From the NCBI GenBank assembly GCA_945898185.1, contig CAMDHP010000003.1, positions 1 through 64,000 on the forward strand: DNA of 64,000 bases. The letters run 5' to 3'. This DNA comes from Akkermansia muciniphila. Lineage in GTDB: Bacteria; Verrucomicrobiota; Verrucomicrobiia; Opitutales; Opitutaceae. Position numbers and translations under genes: made by a program. Of the stretch, positions 20,809 through 30,858 are shown in pieces (the first letter of the stretch is position 1; the number at the start of each line of letters is the position of its first letter). Below the pieces are notes generated by a model that worked only from the letters and a program-made list of their open reading frames with translations, was not told the origin of the DNA and did not search any database.

Positions 20809-20950
20809 GGGAGGAAGACGGAGACCTAAGGGCGCAGACGAGGAAAAGGTCGGGGAAATCGTTCTCGTTCTCTTACTCGTTCTCGAGGTTTTTTGGGGAG
20901 CTTGCGACGAAGGATGCGGTCGCGAACGAAAATGATGCCGGACAGACGGA

Positions 20951-21670
20951 TTAGATGAGGTTTTTGCGGACTTTGTGTTCGAGGAGCTTTTCGAATTCTT
21001 TGCGGAGTTTTTTGAGGTCGCCGCGAAAGGCGGGCATCAGGGCGAGCCAATTGTATACCGCCTCGCGGACGTATTTGGGCATGGCGGGCTCTTGCTTGGC
21101 GACGCGGTCAAGGCCGCGGACGGCGAGGGTGGCGATCTGCTCGCACATGCGCTGGGCGGTTGCGGAGCTGTGCTGGCCGGCTAGGCGGACAAGGTCGTCG
21201 AGGTGGGCGCGGCGGGCGGCGGCGTGGGCTTTTTTGTAGAGCGCCATGCTGTTGACCGGCAGAGAGACCGTGCGCGGGTAGAAGCTGGCCATCAAGTTCC
21301 ACGGATCGCCGCCGGGTTGATCGCCGGCGGAGCGGAAATCGCTGCGAAGGATGACGGACGGTATGTCGGCAAACTTGGCGAACATGAACTCGACGACGGT
21401 GCCACTATCGAGCTCGGGGCCATCGAAGTTGAAGAGGGCGAAGTCGCAGTCGAGCAGACTGCGGATATCCTTGTCGCGAATGAGTTGGGGGTGAGTGCCG
21501 CGCAGCTCAAAATCCTGCGGGAGGCGGCAGAGGTAGCGACCGTGCGAGGCGGCCTGAATGGCCTCGGCGAGGTAGGCGTTACCGATGAGATGCTTGGAGG
21601 AAAAGAGCTCGCCGGCGAAATAAACGGTGGAGCTTTTTTTTTGGGGTTTGGCGGGGGTGGCGCGCGACAT
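20951..21670 (-). CDS. nucleoside 2-deoxyribosyltransferase-like protein
   Basis: VYFAGELFSSKHLIGNAYLAEAIQ..DCDFALFNFDGPELDSGTVVEFMFAKFADIPSVILRSDFR; start at MSRATP (21670). Confidence 0.75.
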   Translation of the reverse strand: MSRATPAKPQKKSSTVYFAGELFSSKHLIGNAYLAEAIQAASHGRYLCRLPQDFELRGTHPQLIRDKDIRSLLDCDFALFNFDGPELDSGTVVEFMFAKFADIPSVILRSDFRSAGDQPGGDPWNLMASFYPRTVSLPVNSMALYKKAHAAARRAHLDDLVRLAGQHSSATAQRMCEQIATLAVRGLDRVAKQEPAMPKYVREAVYNWLALMPAFRGDLKKLRKEFEKLLEHKVRKNLI

Positions 21671-21750
21671 GGGGTGGTGTGTTTGGGTAAGAGCGAAAGC
21701 AGGAAACGCGCCTCGGAGTAACGGCGCGGAGCGGGGACGGGAATCACGAC

Positions 21751-22476
21751 TCAACCGATGAGTTTGCTGAGACGGGTGCGATACTTTTGGGAGAGCTCGA
21801 TATTGGCTTCCATGCCCCCCGGGAGGTTTTGACTGCGAACGAGCGGAAGGGGGTGGCCGTGGTCGCGGAGCCATTCGAGGACGGCGACCATGAGGAGGTT
21901 GAGGAGGGTGCAGCCGATGAGGGTGGACGTGGGGCCGGCGAACTGGCCCGGAGTGATCTCAGTGATGGCGTCGCCCGGGACGCCGAGGTTGTCGAGGGTG
22001 TGGTCGGCGATCACGTGGAGGTTTTGACCGCCGGGGTGGACGGTGGCGGCGGTGCTGCTCATGGCGAGCGAGGTGAGGCCGACGACGGTGAGGCCTTTTT
22101 TCTTGGCGTGGAGAGCGACCTCGATGGGCGAGGCGTTTTTCCCGGAGTTGGAGATGACGATGATGGTCTCGCCGGGGCGGAGGCCGTAGTGGTGATCGTG
22201 GCGCTGGGCGAGGCGGGTGCCGTAGCCGACGACATTTTCCGAGAAACCGTAGCCGGGGTCGAAGAGGCCGGTGACGGGCATCAAGCCGCCGGCGCGACCA
22301 ATGATCTCGCGGGCGATCATCTCGGAGTGGCCGGATCCGAAGGTGTGGAGCACGCCACCAGCGGCGATTGAGGCGCCGATGACCGGCGCAAGCGCGGCGA
22401 GGGTGGCGGCGTTTTTATCGCGGGCGCGGGCGAGGAGTGCAAGGGAGTCGGCGTAGTAGGTGTCGGCGAGGGACAT
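21751..22476 (-). CDS. SIS-domain sugar-phosphate isomerase-like protein
   Basis: GGVLHTFGSGHSEMIAREIIGRAGG..IIVISNSGKNASPIEVALHAKKKGLTVVGLTS. Confidence 0.85.
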   Translation of the reverse strand: MSLADTYYADSLALLARARDKNAATLAALAPVIGASIAAGGVLHTFGSGHSEMIAREIIGRAGGLMPVTGLFDPGYGFSENVVGYGTRLAQRHDHHYGLRPGETIIVISNSGKNASPIEVALHAKKKGLTVVGLTSLAMSSTAATVHPGGQNLHVIADHTLDNLGVPGDAITEITPGQFAGPTSTLIGCTLLNLLMVAVLEWLRDHGHPLPLVRSQNLPGGMEANIELSQKYRTRLSKLIG

Positions 22477-22493
22477 GGTGGGGAGTCGGGAGG

Positions 22494-23549
22494 CTAGTAG
22501 AAGTAGGTGAGGCTGAGGGAGCCGAAGACCTGGGCGTCGGGCTGGCCTTTGAATTCTTTGGTGCGGAAGGCTTGGGCATAGGTGAACTGCCAGCTTGTAG
22601 TGCCAATGCCGATACCAGTGACGAAGTCGCCGACTAAGGGGCGCTTGGCGATAGAGGGGCGGTCGTTGAAGGTGTTACCGTCGAGGGTGAGGTCGCGAGC
22701 GACGGCGCGGCCGTCCACCTGGCCAAAGAGCCAGATGCCGAAGGGGGCGCGGTGGGAGGCGTTGGAGTCGCCGGAAGGGCGGATGAGGTTGGTGCCGAAG
22801 TCGGCGGGGAGAGCGTAGCCGAGGCGGACGGAAGCGCCCGCGTTGGCGTAGGTGAAAATGTTGCCGGCGCTGAAGCCGGCGTGGGGAATTAAGTCGGCAC
22901 TGAGGCCAGTGCGGGCGCCGGAGCTGGAGAGGCGCCACTTGTGCTCGTAAACGAGGTTCAGGCCAGGCTCGCTATCGAGCTGGTTGTCCCAGCCTTTCGC
23001 GGTCTCGACGTTGATGAGTTTGTGGTAGTTGTTTTGGACGAACTCGCCGAGTGCCCAGTCGCCGCCGCCGGCGCCGAGCTGGACCTCGACGGTGGAGAGG
23101 CGGGCGTGGGTTTCGCCGGAGGCAGCGGGGTAGTAACTTTGGAAGGTAAACCCGGCGTAGAGCCAGGCGGCGTAGGGGCGGTCGGCGGGCTGGTAGAGAG
23201 TGGTTTGGGTGTCGGTGGGAGTGTAGATCTGATGCCCGAGGGAGAGGCCAAGCTTGGGGATGGCGTGGTCGGTCATGAGCGGCCGCAGGGCGCGGGAGAG
23301 GGCGCGCAGGGGGCCAGGCACGGTATCGCTGTCGAAGGCGCGGAGGTTGGCGGAGAGGACCGAGAGTTTTATGCCGTCGGTGTAGTTGCGATCGGTGCCA
23401 GCGAACTTGTCGTTCTCGATGTAGAGCGAAAGAGAGCCAAAGCGGAGCTCATCGGACTCGACGGCGGCGGCAGGAATGGCCGCGGGCGCGGCGGTTTGAG
23501 CGAAAGAAGCGAGCGGAAGGCAGGCGGAGAGCAGAAAGAAGCGGCGCAT
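22494..23549 (-). CDS. LpxR-family lipid A deacylase / outer membrane protein
   Basis: SLYIENDKFAGTDRNYTDGIKLSVLS..GHQIYTPTDTQTTLYQPADRPYAAWLYAG; signal peptide MRRFFLLSACLPLASFAQ. Confidence 0.88.
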   Translation of the reverse strand: MRRFFLLSACLPLASFAQTAAPAAIPAAAVESDELRFGSLSLYIENDKFAGTDRNYTDGIKLSVLSANLRAFDSDTVPGPLRALSRALRPLMTDHAIPKLGLSLGHQIYTPTDTQTTLYQPADRPYAAWLYAGFTFQSYYPAASGETHARLSTVEVQLGAGGGDWALGEFVQNNYHKLINVETAKGWDNQLDSEPGLNLVYEHKWRLSSSGARTGLSADLIPHAGFSAGNIFTYANAGASVRLGYALPADFGTNLIRPSGDSNASHRAPFGIWLFGQVDGRAVARDLTLDGNTFNDRPSIAKRPLVGDFVTGIGIGTTSWQFTYAQAFRTKEFKGQPDAQVFGSLSLTYFY

Positions 23550-23562
23550 GGAAAGGGGAATT

Positions 23563-24480
23563 TTAGGCGGGGGCCTGCCAGCGGCCGTAGATTCCGCACG
23601 GGAGGACCTTGCCGATTGCCCCGTCAGCTTGGATAGGGAGGCCAATTTCACCGCCTTCGAGGGTGCCGCCGAGGTCGTCCAGGAGGGAGTGGAGGAGGTT
23701 CACCACTACGGTGGGCGAGAGGCGGGCGGTGTAGGCGTTGATGAGGAAGAAGACAGGTTGCGGAGTGAGGATCTCACGGCATTCGCGGAGGAGTTCCCAA
23801 AGGCTGTCTTCGAGGCGCCACATCTCGCCGCCGGTGCCACGGCCGTAAGTGGGTGGGTCCATGATGATGGCGTCGTAGCGGCGGCCGCGCTTGATCTCGC
23901 GACGGACGAATTTGAGACAGTCGTCCACGATGTAGCGAATGGGGGCCTCGGCGAGGCCGGAGAGGGCGGCGTTTTCCTTGCACCATTTGACCATACCCTC
24001 GGAGGCGTCCACGTGGGTAACGCTGGCGCCGGCCTTGGCGGCAGCACAGGTGGCGGCGCCGGTGTAGCCGAAGAGATTGAGGACGTTGACCTCGCGGCCC
24101 GTGGCGCGAGCAGCGCGGATGCGCTCGAAGCACCATTCCCAGTTGACCGCCTGTTCAGGGAAAAGGCCGGTGTGCTTAAAACTGGTTGGCTGGATGCGGA
24201 AAGTGAGGCCGAGGCGCTCGTAGCCAATGTTCCAGTTTTCGGGGAGGGGTTTTTTGTATTCCCAGCGGCCACCACCCTGTTCGCTTCGGTGGTAATACCC
24301 GTCCCAGTCGCGCCACTCCGGGCTGCCGGTCTTGGGCCAGATGACCTGCGGATCGGGGCGCACGAGGGTAAATCGGCCCCAGCGTTCCTGCTTCATGCCG
24401 AAGCCGCAGTGGAGCAATTGATAATCACGCCAGCCATCGGCGACGAGGAGGGGGGAGCGTTGGATAACGGGAGCGGACAC
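23563..24480 (-). CDS. class I SAM-dependent rRNA methyltransferase (RlmI/RlmK-like catalytic domain)
   Basis: VLNLFGYTGAATCAAAKAGASVTHVDASEGMVKWCKENAALSG..YDAIIMDPPTYGRG. Confidence 0.87.
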   Translation of the reverse strand: MSAPVIQRSPLLVADGWRDYQLLHCGFGMKQERWGRFTLVRPDPQVIWPKTGSPEWRDWDGYYHRSEQGGGRWEYKKPLPENWNIGYERLGLTFRIQPTSFKHTGLFPEQAVNWEWCFERIRAARATGREVNVLNLFGYTGAATCAAAKAGASVTHVDASEGMVKWCKENAALSGLAEAPIRYIVDDCLKFVRREIKRGRRYDAIIMDPPTYGRGTGGEMWRLEDSLWELLRECREILTPQPVFFLINAYTARLSPTVVVNLLHSLLDDLGGTLEGGEIGLPIQADGAIGKVLPCGIYGRWQAPA

Positions 24481-24564
24481 GATGCGTGGAGCGAAGGCGC
24501 GACGGGCGAGGGTGTCGAGCGTGCAGCCTTGGCCGGAGTGCCGGCGGACGCGGGGCTGATCCGG

Positions 24565-25839
24565 TCAACGGAAGGCAGTCCGGAGCGGAGCGTTAGTCGC
24601 GGCATGCGGTGCGGCAGCGCGTAGACGATGGGCGAGCACGACGGTCACGATGAAGGCGGCGGTGGCGACCCAGCCAACCCGGTCGTAGTCGACCAGGCGG
24701 CCTGAAACATTGCGGGTGATGAGCGCGCCGCCCGCAATGTTGGCGAGGGCGCCGGCGCCCTGCTGCACAGCGGAATTCAGGCTCATGAAACCACCGCGAA
24801 AGCGCGGCTCGACAGCGTTGACGACGAGGGTGGTGGCAGGGCCGAAGCGGCCGGACATGCCGATGAAAAGCAGAGTTGTGATAGCGAGCACGACCGGAAG
24901 CGGCGAGGGGCCGAGGTGAGTGACGAGCAAGGTGGCGGCGATGGCGGGCAGGCTGATCCAGGCGAGCACTTTAAATTTATCGTGACGGTCGGTCAGGCGG
25001 CCCATGATCGGCGTGGCGATGAACGTGGCGACACCTCCGCAGAAATAAATCCACGGCAGGCGGGAGTCGGAGATACCGACATTGGCGACCAGACTCGGAG
25101 CCATGAACGGGATAAGGCAGCCGCTGGCGGTGACGAGACCGGCCGTGACCGCGAAGCCGCGCCAGTGCACGCTCTCGGCGAGGATGCCGCGCATCTGCGC
25201 GAGGGGCGAGACGAGACGGGCCGCACGATCAGGCGCGCGGTGGGGAAGAAAACGCGCGATGGCCAGACCGATGGGAATCGCGAGGCCCGCGAGGAGGAAG
25301 AACGGTGCGTGCCAGCCGAAGTGGTTGACCAGAGTTAGGCCCAGCGGCACGCCCGCAACGGTAGCGAGCGGGAAGGCAGACATGACGAATGACATGCCGC
25401 GACCGCGCCGCTCCGGGGGAACGACATCGGCCACCATCGCCACCACGACGGAGCCGGCGAGGCCGCCGCAAACGCCGGCGGCCAGACGCGCAGCGAGCAA
25501 AGCGAAGTGAGTCGGGGCAATGGCGCAGCCGAGGGTGGCCAGCGCGAAGCCGCAGTAGAGCCACAGCAAAGCGTGTTTGCGATCAATCCGGTCGAGGAAA
25601 AAACCGCCCAGCAATCCCGCCACGGCGGCCGCACCGCCATAGGCCGCAACGAGGTGGCTGAACTGCGCCGGAGAGAGATTAAACTCCCGCATGAGCCCCG
25701 CGCCGAGGGGCATCATGATCATATAGTCGAGGATGTGAGTGAACTGCACCGCCGCGAGAGTGAGCAAGATGGTGCGCTCCGCTGGATGGCGGGTGGCGGC
25801 AGGGGCCCGAGTTGGCGAGGCGGCGGACATGGCGGGCAC
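24565..25839 (-). CDS. MFS transporter
   Basis: 12-TM pattern; AVAGLLGGFFLDRIDRKHALLW MFS loop motif. Confidence 0.9.
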   Translation of the reverse strand: MPAMSAASPTRAPAATRHPAERTILLTLAAVQFTHILDYMIMMPLGAGLMREFNLSPAQFSHLVAAYGGAAAVAGLLGGFFLDRIDRKHALLWLYCGFALATLGCAIAPTHFALLAARLAAGVCGGLAGSVVVAMVADVVPPERRGRGMSFVMSAFPLATVAGVPLGLTLVNHFGWHAPFFLLAGLAIPIGLAIARFLPHRAPDRAARLVSPLAQMRGILAESVHWRGFAVTAGLVTASGCLIPFMAPSLVANVGISDSRLPWIYFCGGVATFIATPIMGRLTDRHDKFKVLAWISLPAIAATLLVTHLGPSPLPVVLAITTLLFIGMSGRFGPATTLVVNAVEPRFRGGFMSLNSAVQQGAGALANIAGGALITRNVSGRLVDYDRVGWVATAAFIVTVVLAHRLRAAAPHAATNAPLRTAFR

Positions 25840-25890
25840 GATGCGCGAGTCCGTCGAATGCGCAAAGGCCGTCGCCGGCAGAAGTCGCGC

Positions 25891-26427
25891 CTAGTCGGTT
25901 TTGATGGCCGCGTCGCGGCGGGCGGCGGCACGGAAAATCAGGGCGAAGGCGATCCCCATTAAAGTGGCGAACAAAAAGGTGGGCACGCCGTAGATGATAC
26001 CGCGGAAGATTGGGGAGGTGGCATGGTCAATTTGCCGCATATCCTCCGCAAGCTTCTCAGGCGAAAGGGTGGCGAGGTGGGCCTTAGCGCGTTCGAGAAT
26101 ATCATTCCGCTGGAGGTCGCGCAGGCCGGGGTTAATGAATGCGAGGTAGGCGTATTGGCCGAGGCCGGTGAAGAGCGCACCCAACAATGCGGTCAGGGCT
26201 GCACCCTTGGCCGACTGGCCAATAGTCTCGGTCTGGCCGCGAGCTTTGGCGGCGCGGTAGGCCAGCGAGACAACGATCATCAAGAGGATGAAGCCGACGA
26301 GGCTCTCGGTTTGCATCGCGTTGGAAAGGCGCGCGGGGTCGCTATGCAATCCCATTGCAAATACAACGAGACTCGAGGCGAGCTGCCCGAGACCGATAAG
26401 AAATCCGTAGAGAAGCGTGGGCGACAT
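25891..26427 (-). CDS. hypothetical membrane protein
   Basis: 178 aa, multiple hydrophobic segments. Confidence 0.7.
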   Translation of the reverse strand: MSPTLLYGFLIGLGQLASSLVVFAMGLHSDPARLSNAMQTESLVGFILLMIVVSLAYRAAKARGQTETIGQSAKGAALTALLGALFTGLGQYAYLAFINPGLRDLQRNDILERAKAHLATLSPEKLAEDMRQIDHATSPIFRGIIYGVPTFLFATLMGIAFALIFRAAARRDAAIKTD

Positions 26428-26436
26428 GGCGGTAAA

Positions 26437-26805
26437 TCAGGAATCGGGCGTAGACGAGGCCGGCGGGATGGCGGCCGGGCCGGCGGGGGGCGCGGCGGGG
26501 TCCTCGAGCGCTGGAGTTGGCGGCGGCGGCGGTTCGACCGCGCGGGGCTGGACGGCGGGCGGGGCGCGGCGGGGCGGCGGAGCGGGCGGCGGTTCTTCGA
26601 GAGCACGCTTAAGCTGATCCTCAACGCCGGCGGTAGCTTTTTTGAATTCGCGGATGGCTTTGCCGAGGGTGCGGGCCATGTCCGGCATACCCTTGCCACC
26701 GAAGAGGAGCAGGCCGATTACGAATACGAGGAGCATCTCCATGCCACCGACGCCGTCGAGGAAGGCGAGCGGGCTGGCGGGAATGGAGGCGAGATCGGCG
26801 TGCAT
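26437..26805 (-). CDS. TatA/E-like Sec-independent translocase protein
   Basis: GGMEMLLVFVIGLLLFGGKGMPDMARTLGKAIREFKKAT followed by a Pro-rich tail. Confidence 0.85.
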   Translation of the reverse strand: MHADLASIPASPLAFLDGVGGMEMLLVFVIGLLLFGGKGMPDMARTLGKAIREFKKATAGVEDQLKRALEEPPPAPPPRRAPPAVQPRAVEPPPPPTPALEDPAAPPAGPAAIPPASSTPDS

Positions 26806-26833
26806 GACGGCGGGAGTTTGCGATGCTCCGCAA

Positions 26834-27811
26834 TCAAGACGCGAGGCCGACTTGCACCACGAAACTCTCGCTGCGGCCCGGCGGCACCCAGTGAAGACCG
26901 AGCTTGGTCTCGGGGGCGTTGGCAGGCCCCATCCAGGGTTCGATGCAGAAATAAGGCGCGTCGGGCGATCCGGACCAAGTAACGAAGGTGGCGTCGGCCG
27001 GAGGAGGGAGTTTTTTATCCATGCCGATACTCACGCTCAGTGTGCCCGAGGATCCGCCAGTGGCGGGGGAGAGGGTGGCGACGGGGGCGCTTAGGCCGAG
27101 GTGGAAGGTATCAATCCAATCTGGATTGGAAAGGGCGGCGGTTGCGGGAAGGTTGGGGCCGGGCACGAGCTGCCCTGCTTTATCCTGACGGAGGCGGCGG
27201 GTGGCGGGCACGGTGAGTTGATAGTCGGCGCGGGTGCGGCCGTCCTCCCATGGTGCGGTAAAATAAAAGTGGTGTCCGGCGCTCCACGGAATGGGACGGG
27301 AGCTAAGGTTTTTGAGAACAAACTCGCAAGTCAGTCCGGCGGATGCAAAGCGGTAACCGACGGTGAATTCGTAGTCGTAGGGGTAGGCCTGGCGGGCGGC
27401 GTCGTCGGGCAGGAGGGTCGCCGAGAAGCCGGTGGCGTCGGCGCGATCAATGCGGAACTTTCCCTGCCGGGCGATGCCGTGCATGGGCATGGGGCGGCGG
27501 ATATCATCGGCGTCGCGCCAGAAGTGAATATCTCCGCGATCGAAGGCGCGGGCGTTGAAGGGAAATAGGATAGGATTACCGCCGCGCACTGAGGAGAAGT
27601 TGTCCAGATCGGCGAGTTCGGGCCAGTGGATGACATCGCGGACGGAGCCGTCGGCATGGGTGAGGTGCCAGTTCATCAAGCGCGCGCCGCGCTCGGGCAA
27701 GGCAAGGAAGGTGGACTGGCCGACCTGCCAGCGATGAAGGATCTGGCCGAGATAGGGAACGGTTTCGAACATGCGGAGGCAGGTCATGAAGCGGCGGGCG
27801 GCGGGCGGCAA
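26834..27811 (-). CDS. aldose epimerase / D-hexose-6-phosphate mutarotase-like
   Basis: GARLMNWHLTHADGSVRDVIHWPE..RGGNPILFPFNAR..YDYEFTVGYRFASAGLTCEFVLKN..WSAGHHFYF. Confidence 0.82.
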   Translation of the reverse strand: MPPAARRFMTCLRMFETVPYLGQILHRWQVGQSTFLALPERGARLMNWHLTHADGSVRDVIHWPELADLDNFSSVRGGNPILFPFNARAFDRGDIHFWRDADDIRRPMPMHGIARQGKFRIDRADATGFSATLLPDDAARQAYPYDYEFTVGYRFASAGLTCEFVLKNLSSRPIPWSAGHHFYFTAPWEDGRTRADYQLTVPATRRLRQDKAGQLVPGPNLPATAALSNPDWIDTFHLGLSAPVATLSPATGGSSGTLSVSIGMDKKLPPPADATFVTWSGSPDAPYFCIEPWMGPANAPETKLGLHWVPPGRSESFVVQVGLAS

Positions 27812-27915
27812 AGGGTTTTTCGCGATGCGGGCTTTGGAGTTGTGCCCCGGCGAGCGGAGTCGCTATGGGAGAAACGTGTGAAAGTGACCTTTCGGGGGAA
27901 TTTTTCGCGCGCAGC

Positions 27916-27991
27916 GTCCCTATAGCTCAAGTGGATAGAGCGGCCGTTTCCTAAACGGCATATCCGTGTTCGACTCACGGTGGGGACACCA
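27916..27991 (+). tRNA. tRNA-Arg (anticodon CCT)
   Basis: GTCCCTATAGCTCAAGTGGATAGAGCGGCCGTTTCCTAAACGGCATATCCGTGTTCGACTCACGGTGGGGACACCA; cloverleaf folds, encoded CCA, anticodon loop TTCCTAA. Confidence 0.95.
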
Positions 27992-28060
27992 GCGCGGCGC
28001 TGGCAAAAACGGTTTTGCCTCTTGCGGCGTTACGGGTCGGTCCCAACCTTGACCGTCTCA

Positions 28061-29185
28061 ATGCCCAACAGTTTTGGCCATATTTTCCGCATCACGACCT
28101 GGGGCGAAAGCCACGGTCCCGCCATCGGCGTAGTCATCGACGGCTGCCCGCCGCGCCTGCCAATAACCGCCGCTGAAATCCAGGCCGAGCTCGACCGCCG
28201 GCGCCCCGGCCAGAGTGACATCACCACGCCGCGCAAGGAGGCCGATACCGTTGAGATCCTTTCCGGCGTCTTCGAGGGCCGCACCACCGGCACGCCCATT
28301 TCCCTGCTTGTGCGTAACACCGACCAGCGATCCTCCGCCTACGCCGAGATGAAGCTGGCTTACCGCCCCTCGCACGCGGACTTCACCTACGATACCAAGT
28401 TCGGCATCCGCGATCCGCACGGCGGCGGTCGCAGCTCCGCCCGCGAGACCATCGGGCGCGTCGCAGCAGGTGCACTGGCCAAAAAAATCCTCGCCGCCGC
28501 CAGGCCTTACCCCAGCCGTCCCGCCACCGGGCCGGTCGAGATCCGCGCCTACATCACGAGTATTCACGACATAGTAATGCCGGCCTCGGCAGCGGTGGAT
28601 TTTCCCACCCTCGAAGCGGTCGAGGCGACGCCTGTGCGCTGCCCACATGCCTCAACCGCCGCCGCCATGATCGAACGCATCAAGGCGGTGCGCAGCGAGG
28701 GCGACTCAGTCGGCGGCGTCATCGAATGCCGCGTGCGTGGCCTGCCGGTCGGCCTCGGCGAACCTGTCTTCGACCGCCTCGAAGCCGATCTCGCGAAGGC
28801 GATGCTGTCGTTACCCGCCACGAAGGGTTTTGAAATTGGCAGCGGCTTCGGCGGCACCCTCCTGCGCGGCTCCGAGCACAACGACCTTTTTGAAACCCGC
28901 GACGGCCGCGTGCGCACCGTCACCAACCGCTCCGGCGGCACGCAAGGAGGCATCAGTAACGGCGAGGAACTCGTCTTCCGCGTCGCCTTCAAGCCCACCG
29001 CCACCATCCTCCGCAGCCAGCCCACCGTGGACCTCGCGGGCAACGCCACCGACCTTATGGGCAAGGGCCGCCACGATCCCTGCGTCGTGCCCCGCGCTGT
29101 CCCGATCGTCGAGGCGATGACGGCACTCGTGCTGCTGGACCACTGGATGCGCGACGCCGCGCAGAACCACACCTTCGCCCTTTAA
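28061..29185 (+). CDS. aroC: chorismate synthase
   Basis: [72 protein letters not shown]. Confidence 0.97.
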   Translation: MPNSFGHIFRITTWGESHGPAIGVVIDGCPPRLPITAAEIQAELDRRRPGQSDITTPRKEADTVEILSGVFEGRTTGTPISLLVRNTDQRSSAYAEMKLAYRPSHADFTYDTKFGIRDPHGGGRSSARETIGRVAAGALAKKILAAARPYPSRPATGPVEIRAYITSIHDIVMPASAAVDFPTLEAVEATPVRCPHASTAAAMIERIKAVRSEGDSVGGVIECRVRGLPVGLGEPVFDRLEADLAKAMLSLPATKGFEIGSGFGGTLLRGSEHNDLFETRDGRVRTVTNRSGGTQGGISNGEELVFRVAFKPTATILRSQPTVDLAGNATDLMGKGRHDPCVVPRAVPIVEAMTALVLLDHWMRDAAQNHTFAL

Positions 29186-29223
29186 CACCTGCGCCGTCGC
29201 CGTCAGCCGTTTCAAAACTTCCG

Positions 29224-30072
29224 ATGCTCTCCGTCAATGATCCCGGCTCAGACTCCGCCGCCGACTCCACCGCCGCCGCCGCCGGTCCCTTGGTTTACAT
29301 CGTGCTCGGGTCTCCGGGCTCGGGCCGCCGCGCGGTCGTGGCGGACTTGATCGGTGCCGGCCTCGATCCGGCGACGGACCGCGCCCACGTGCTGCTCTCC
29401 GCCGACGAGGTCGCGCAGCCCGGCGACGCCGCGTTCGCGTCGCTCGCGCGCTGGAGTTGGGACGCCGCCGCGCACACCTTCGGCGAGGAAGCAGCACCGT
29501 GCCCGGCGGACGCGACGCACGTGTTTTTCGTGGTAAACGGACGGCAGGATCCGGTGGAGCAGATTGAAGCGCTCAAACCCTGGCTGGACTCGCGTGGTCT
29601 GACGTTGGCCCGCATTTTCACCGTGATCGATTGCCAGCTCGCGGAGAAAAACCCCGAGCTCGCGACCTGGTTCGCCGGCTGCGTGCATTTTTCCGATGTC
29701 GTCCTGTTGAGCCGTCGCGAGGGCGTGGCGAACAAATGGATGTCGGCCTTCCGCCGCACCTACGAGGACCAGTGTATGCCCTGTCTTTTCGAATTCGTAA
29801 AGGCCGACGGCCGGGTGAAAAATCCCGCCCTGCTGCTCGACCCCGCGCCGCGCCGGCTCAGCCAGTATTTTGACGCCTCGGAGTGGGATGGCCTTGATCT
29901 TACCGACATCGAGATCGGCGAGTCCGATGACGAGGATGGCGACGACGTGCGACCCATCGCCAAGACCGAGCTCGACCCTGATGACCAGCCGCCGGTAGAT
30001 CCCTACCTCGAGCGCAAACAAAACGGACGCCGGGCCATTGAGCTGCCGGACATCCGGGAGTTTTTAAATTAG
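29224..30072 (+). CDS. P-loop NTPase-like protein with acidic C-terminal segment
   Basis: VYIVLGSPGSGRRAVVADLI near the N terminus; GESDDEDGDD acidic stretch. Confidence 0.75.
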   Translation: MLSVNDPGSDSAADSTAAAAGPLVYIVLGSPGSGRRAVVADLIGAGLDPATDRAHVLLSADEVAQPGDAAFASLARWSWDAAAHTFGEEAAPCPADATHVFFVVNGRQDPVEQIEALKPWLDSRGLTLARIFTVIDCQLAEKNPELATWFAGCVHFSDVVLLSRREGVANKWMSAFRRTYEDQCMPCLFEFVKADGRVKNPALLLDPAPRRLSQYFDASEWDGLDLTDIEIGESDDEDGDDVRPIAKTELDPDDQPPVDPYLERKQNGRRAIELPDIREFLN

Positions 30073-30089
30073 GCGCAAGCCGACGCGCC

Positions 30090-30737
30090 TTACTTCGCGG
30101 CCTTGGCTGCCGCGACGGCGGCGACGAAAGCGCGGGCCTTGGCGGTAACGGCCGCCCAATTTTTCTCCTTAAACGCCTTCGCCTCGACCAGCGAACTGCC
30201 CGCGGCGGTCGCGAAAGCGCCGGCCCGGATGAAGTCGCCGACATTCTCGGCAGTGACGCCGCCCGTAGGCACGAACTCGACCTGCGGGAGCGGGGCCTTG
30301 AGCGATTTGATGTAGGCGGGACCGAAGAACTCGGCGGGGAAAATCTTGGCCGCGTCTGCGCCGGATTCCCAAGCGTTGACCACCTCGGTGGGGGTGAGCG
30401 CGCCGCTGAAAACCGGCACGCTGTAACGTTGGCAGAGCTTAATGACATCGGGACGCAGGGCCGGGGTGACGATGAAGCGTGCGCCGGCGAGGATGCCCGC
30501 GCGGGCGGTCTCGGCGTCGAGCACGGTGCCGAGACCGAAGAGGAACTCGGGCATCTCGGCGGTGGCCTTTTCCAGCAGGCGGATTGCGCCCGGCGTGGTC
30601 ATGGTGAGCTCGATGGAGGTGAGCCCGCCTTCGGCAAGGGCGCGGGCGCAGTCGAGCAGCCCGGAGGGATTATCGGCGCGAATGAGGGCGATGACCTTTT
30701 CGTCGCTTAGCTTTTGGAGGATAGCTGCTTTGTTCAT
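30090..30737 (-). CDS. eda: KDPG/KHG aldolase
   Basis: VIALIRADNPSGLLDCARALAEGGLTSIELTMTTPGAI..GLGTVLDAETARAGILAGARFIVTPALRPDVI..VPTGGVTAENVGDFI. Confidence 0.95.
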   Translation of the reverse strand: MNKAAILQKLSDEKVIALIRADNPSGLLDCARALAEGGLTSIELTMTTPGAIRLLEKATAEMPEFLFGLGTVLDAETARAGILAGARFIVTPALRPDVIKLCQRYSVPVFSGALTPTEVVNAWESGADAAKIFPAEFFGPAYIKSLKAPLPQVEFVPTGGVTAENVGDFIRAGAFATAAGSSLVEAKAFKEKNWAAVTAKARAFVAAVAAAKAAK

Positions 30738-30858
30738 AAGAAATTGAAATCAGAGAACCGGTGGTGGCCGCTGACGGCAATCCTGACTTCCTCTTCCGCG
30801 TGCGCCTCGCAGCACAAAGCCGCCTGCGAAGGGCCGGTTCGGTGCGAACCGTCAAGAT

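Noticed and set aside
23548-24624. 358-aa + strand ORF opposite the rRNA methyltransferase
   Set aside because: Antisense shadow ORF; the minus strand encodes a SAM methyltransferase with conserved motifs.
27980-28060. Chorismate synthase start inside the tRNA-Arg
   Set aside because: The first 27 residues overlap the tRNA 3' end and are unlike Aro[20 protein letters not shown] at 28061 is the expected start.
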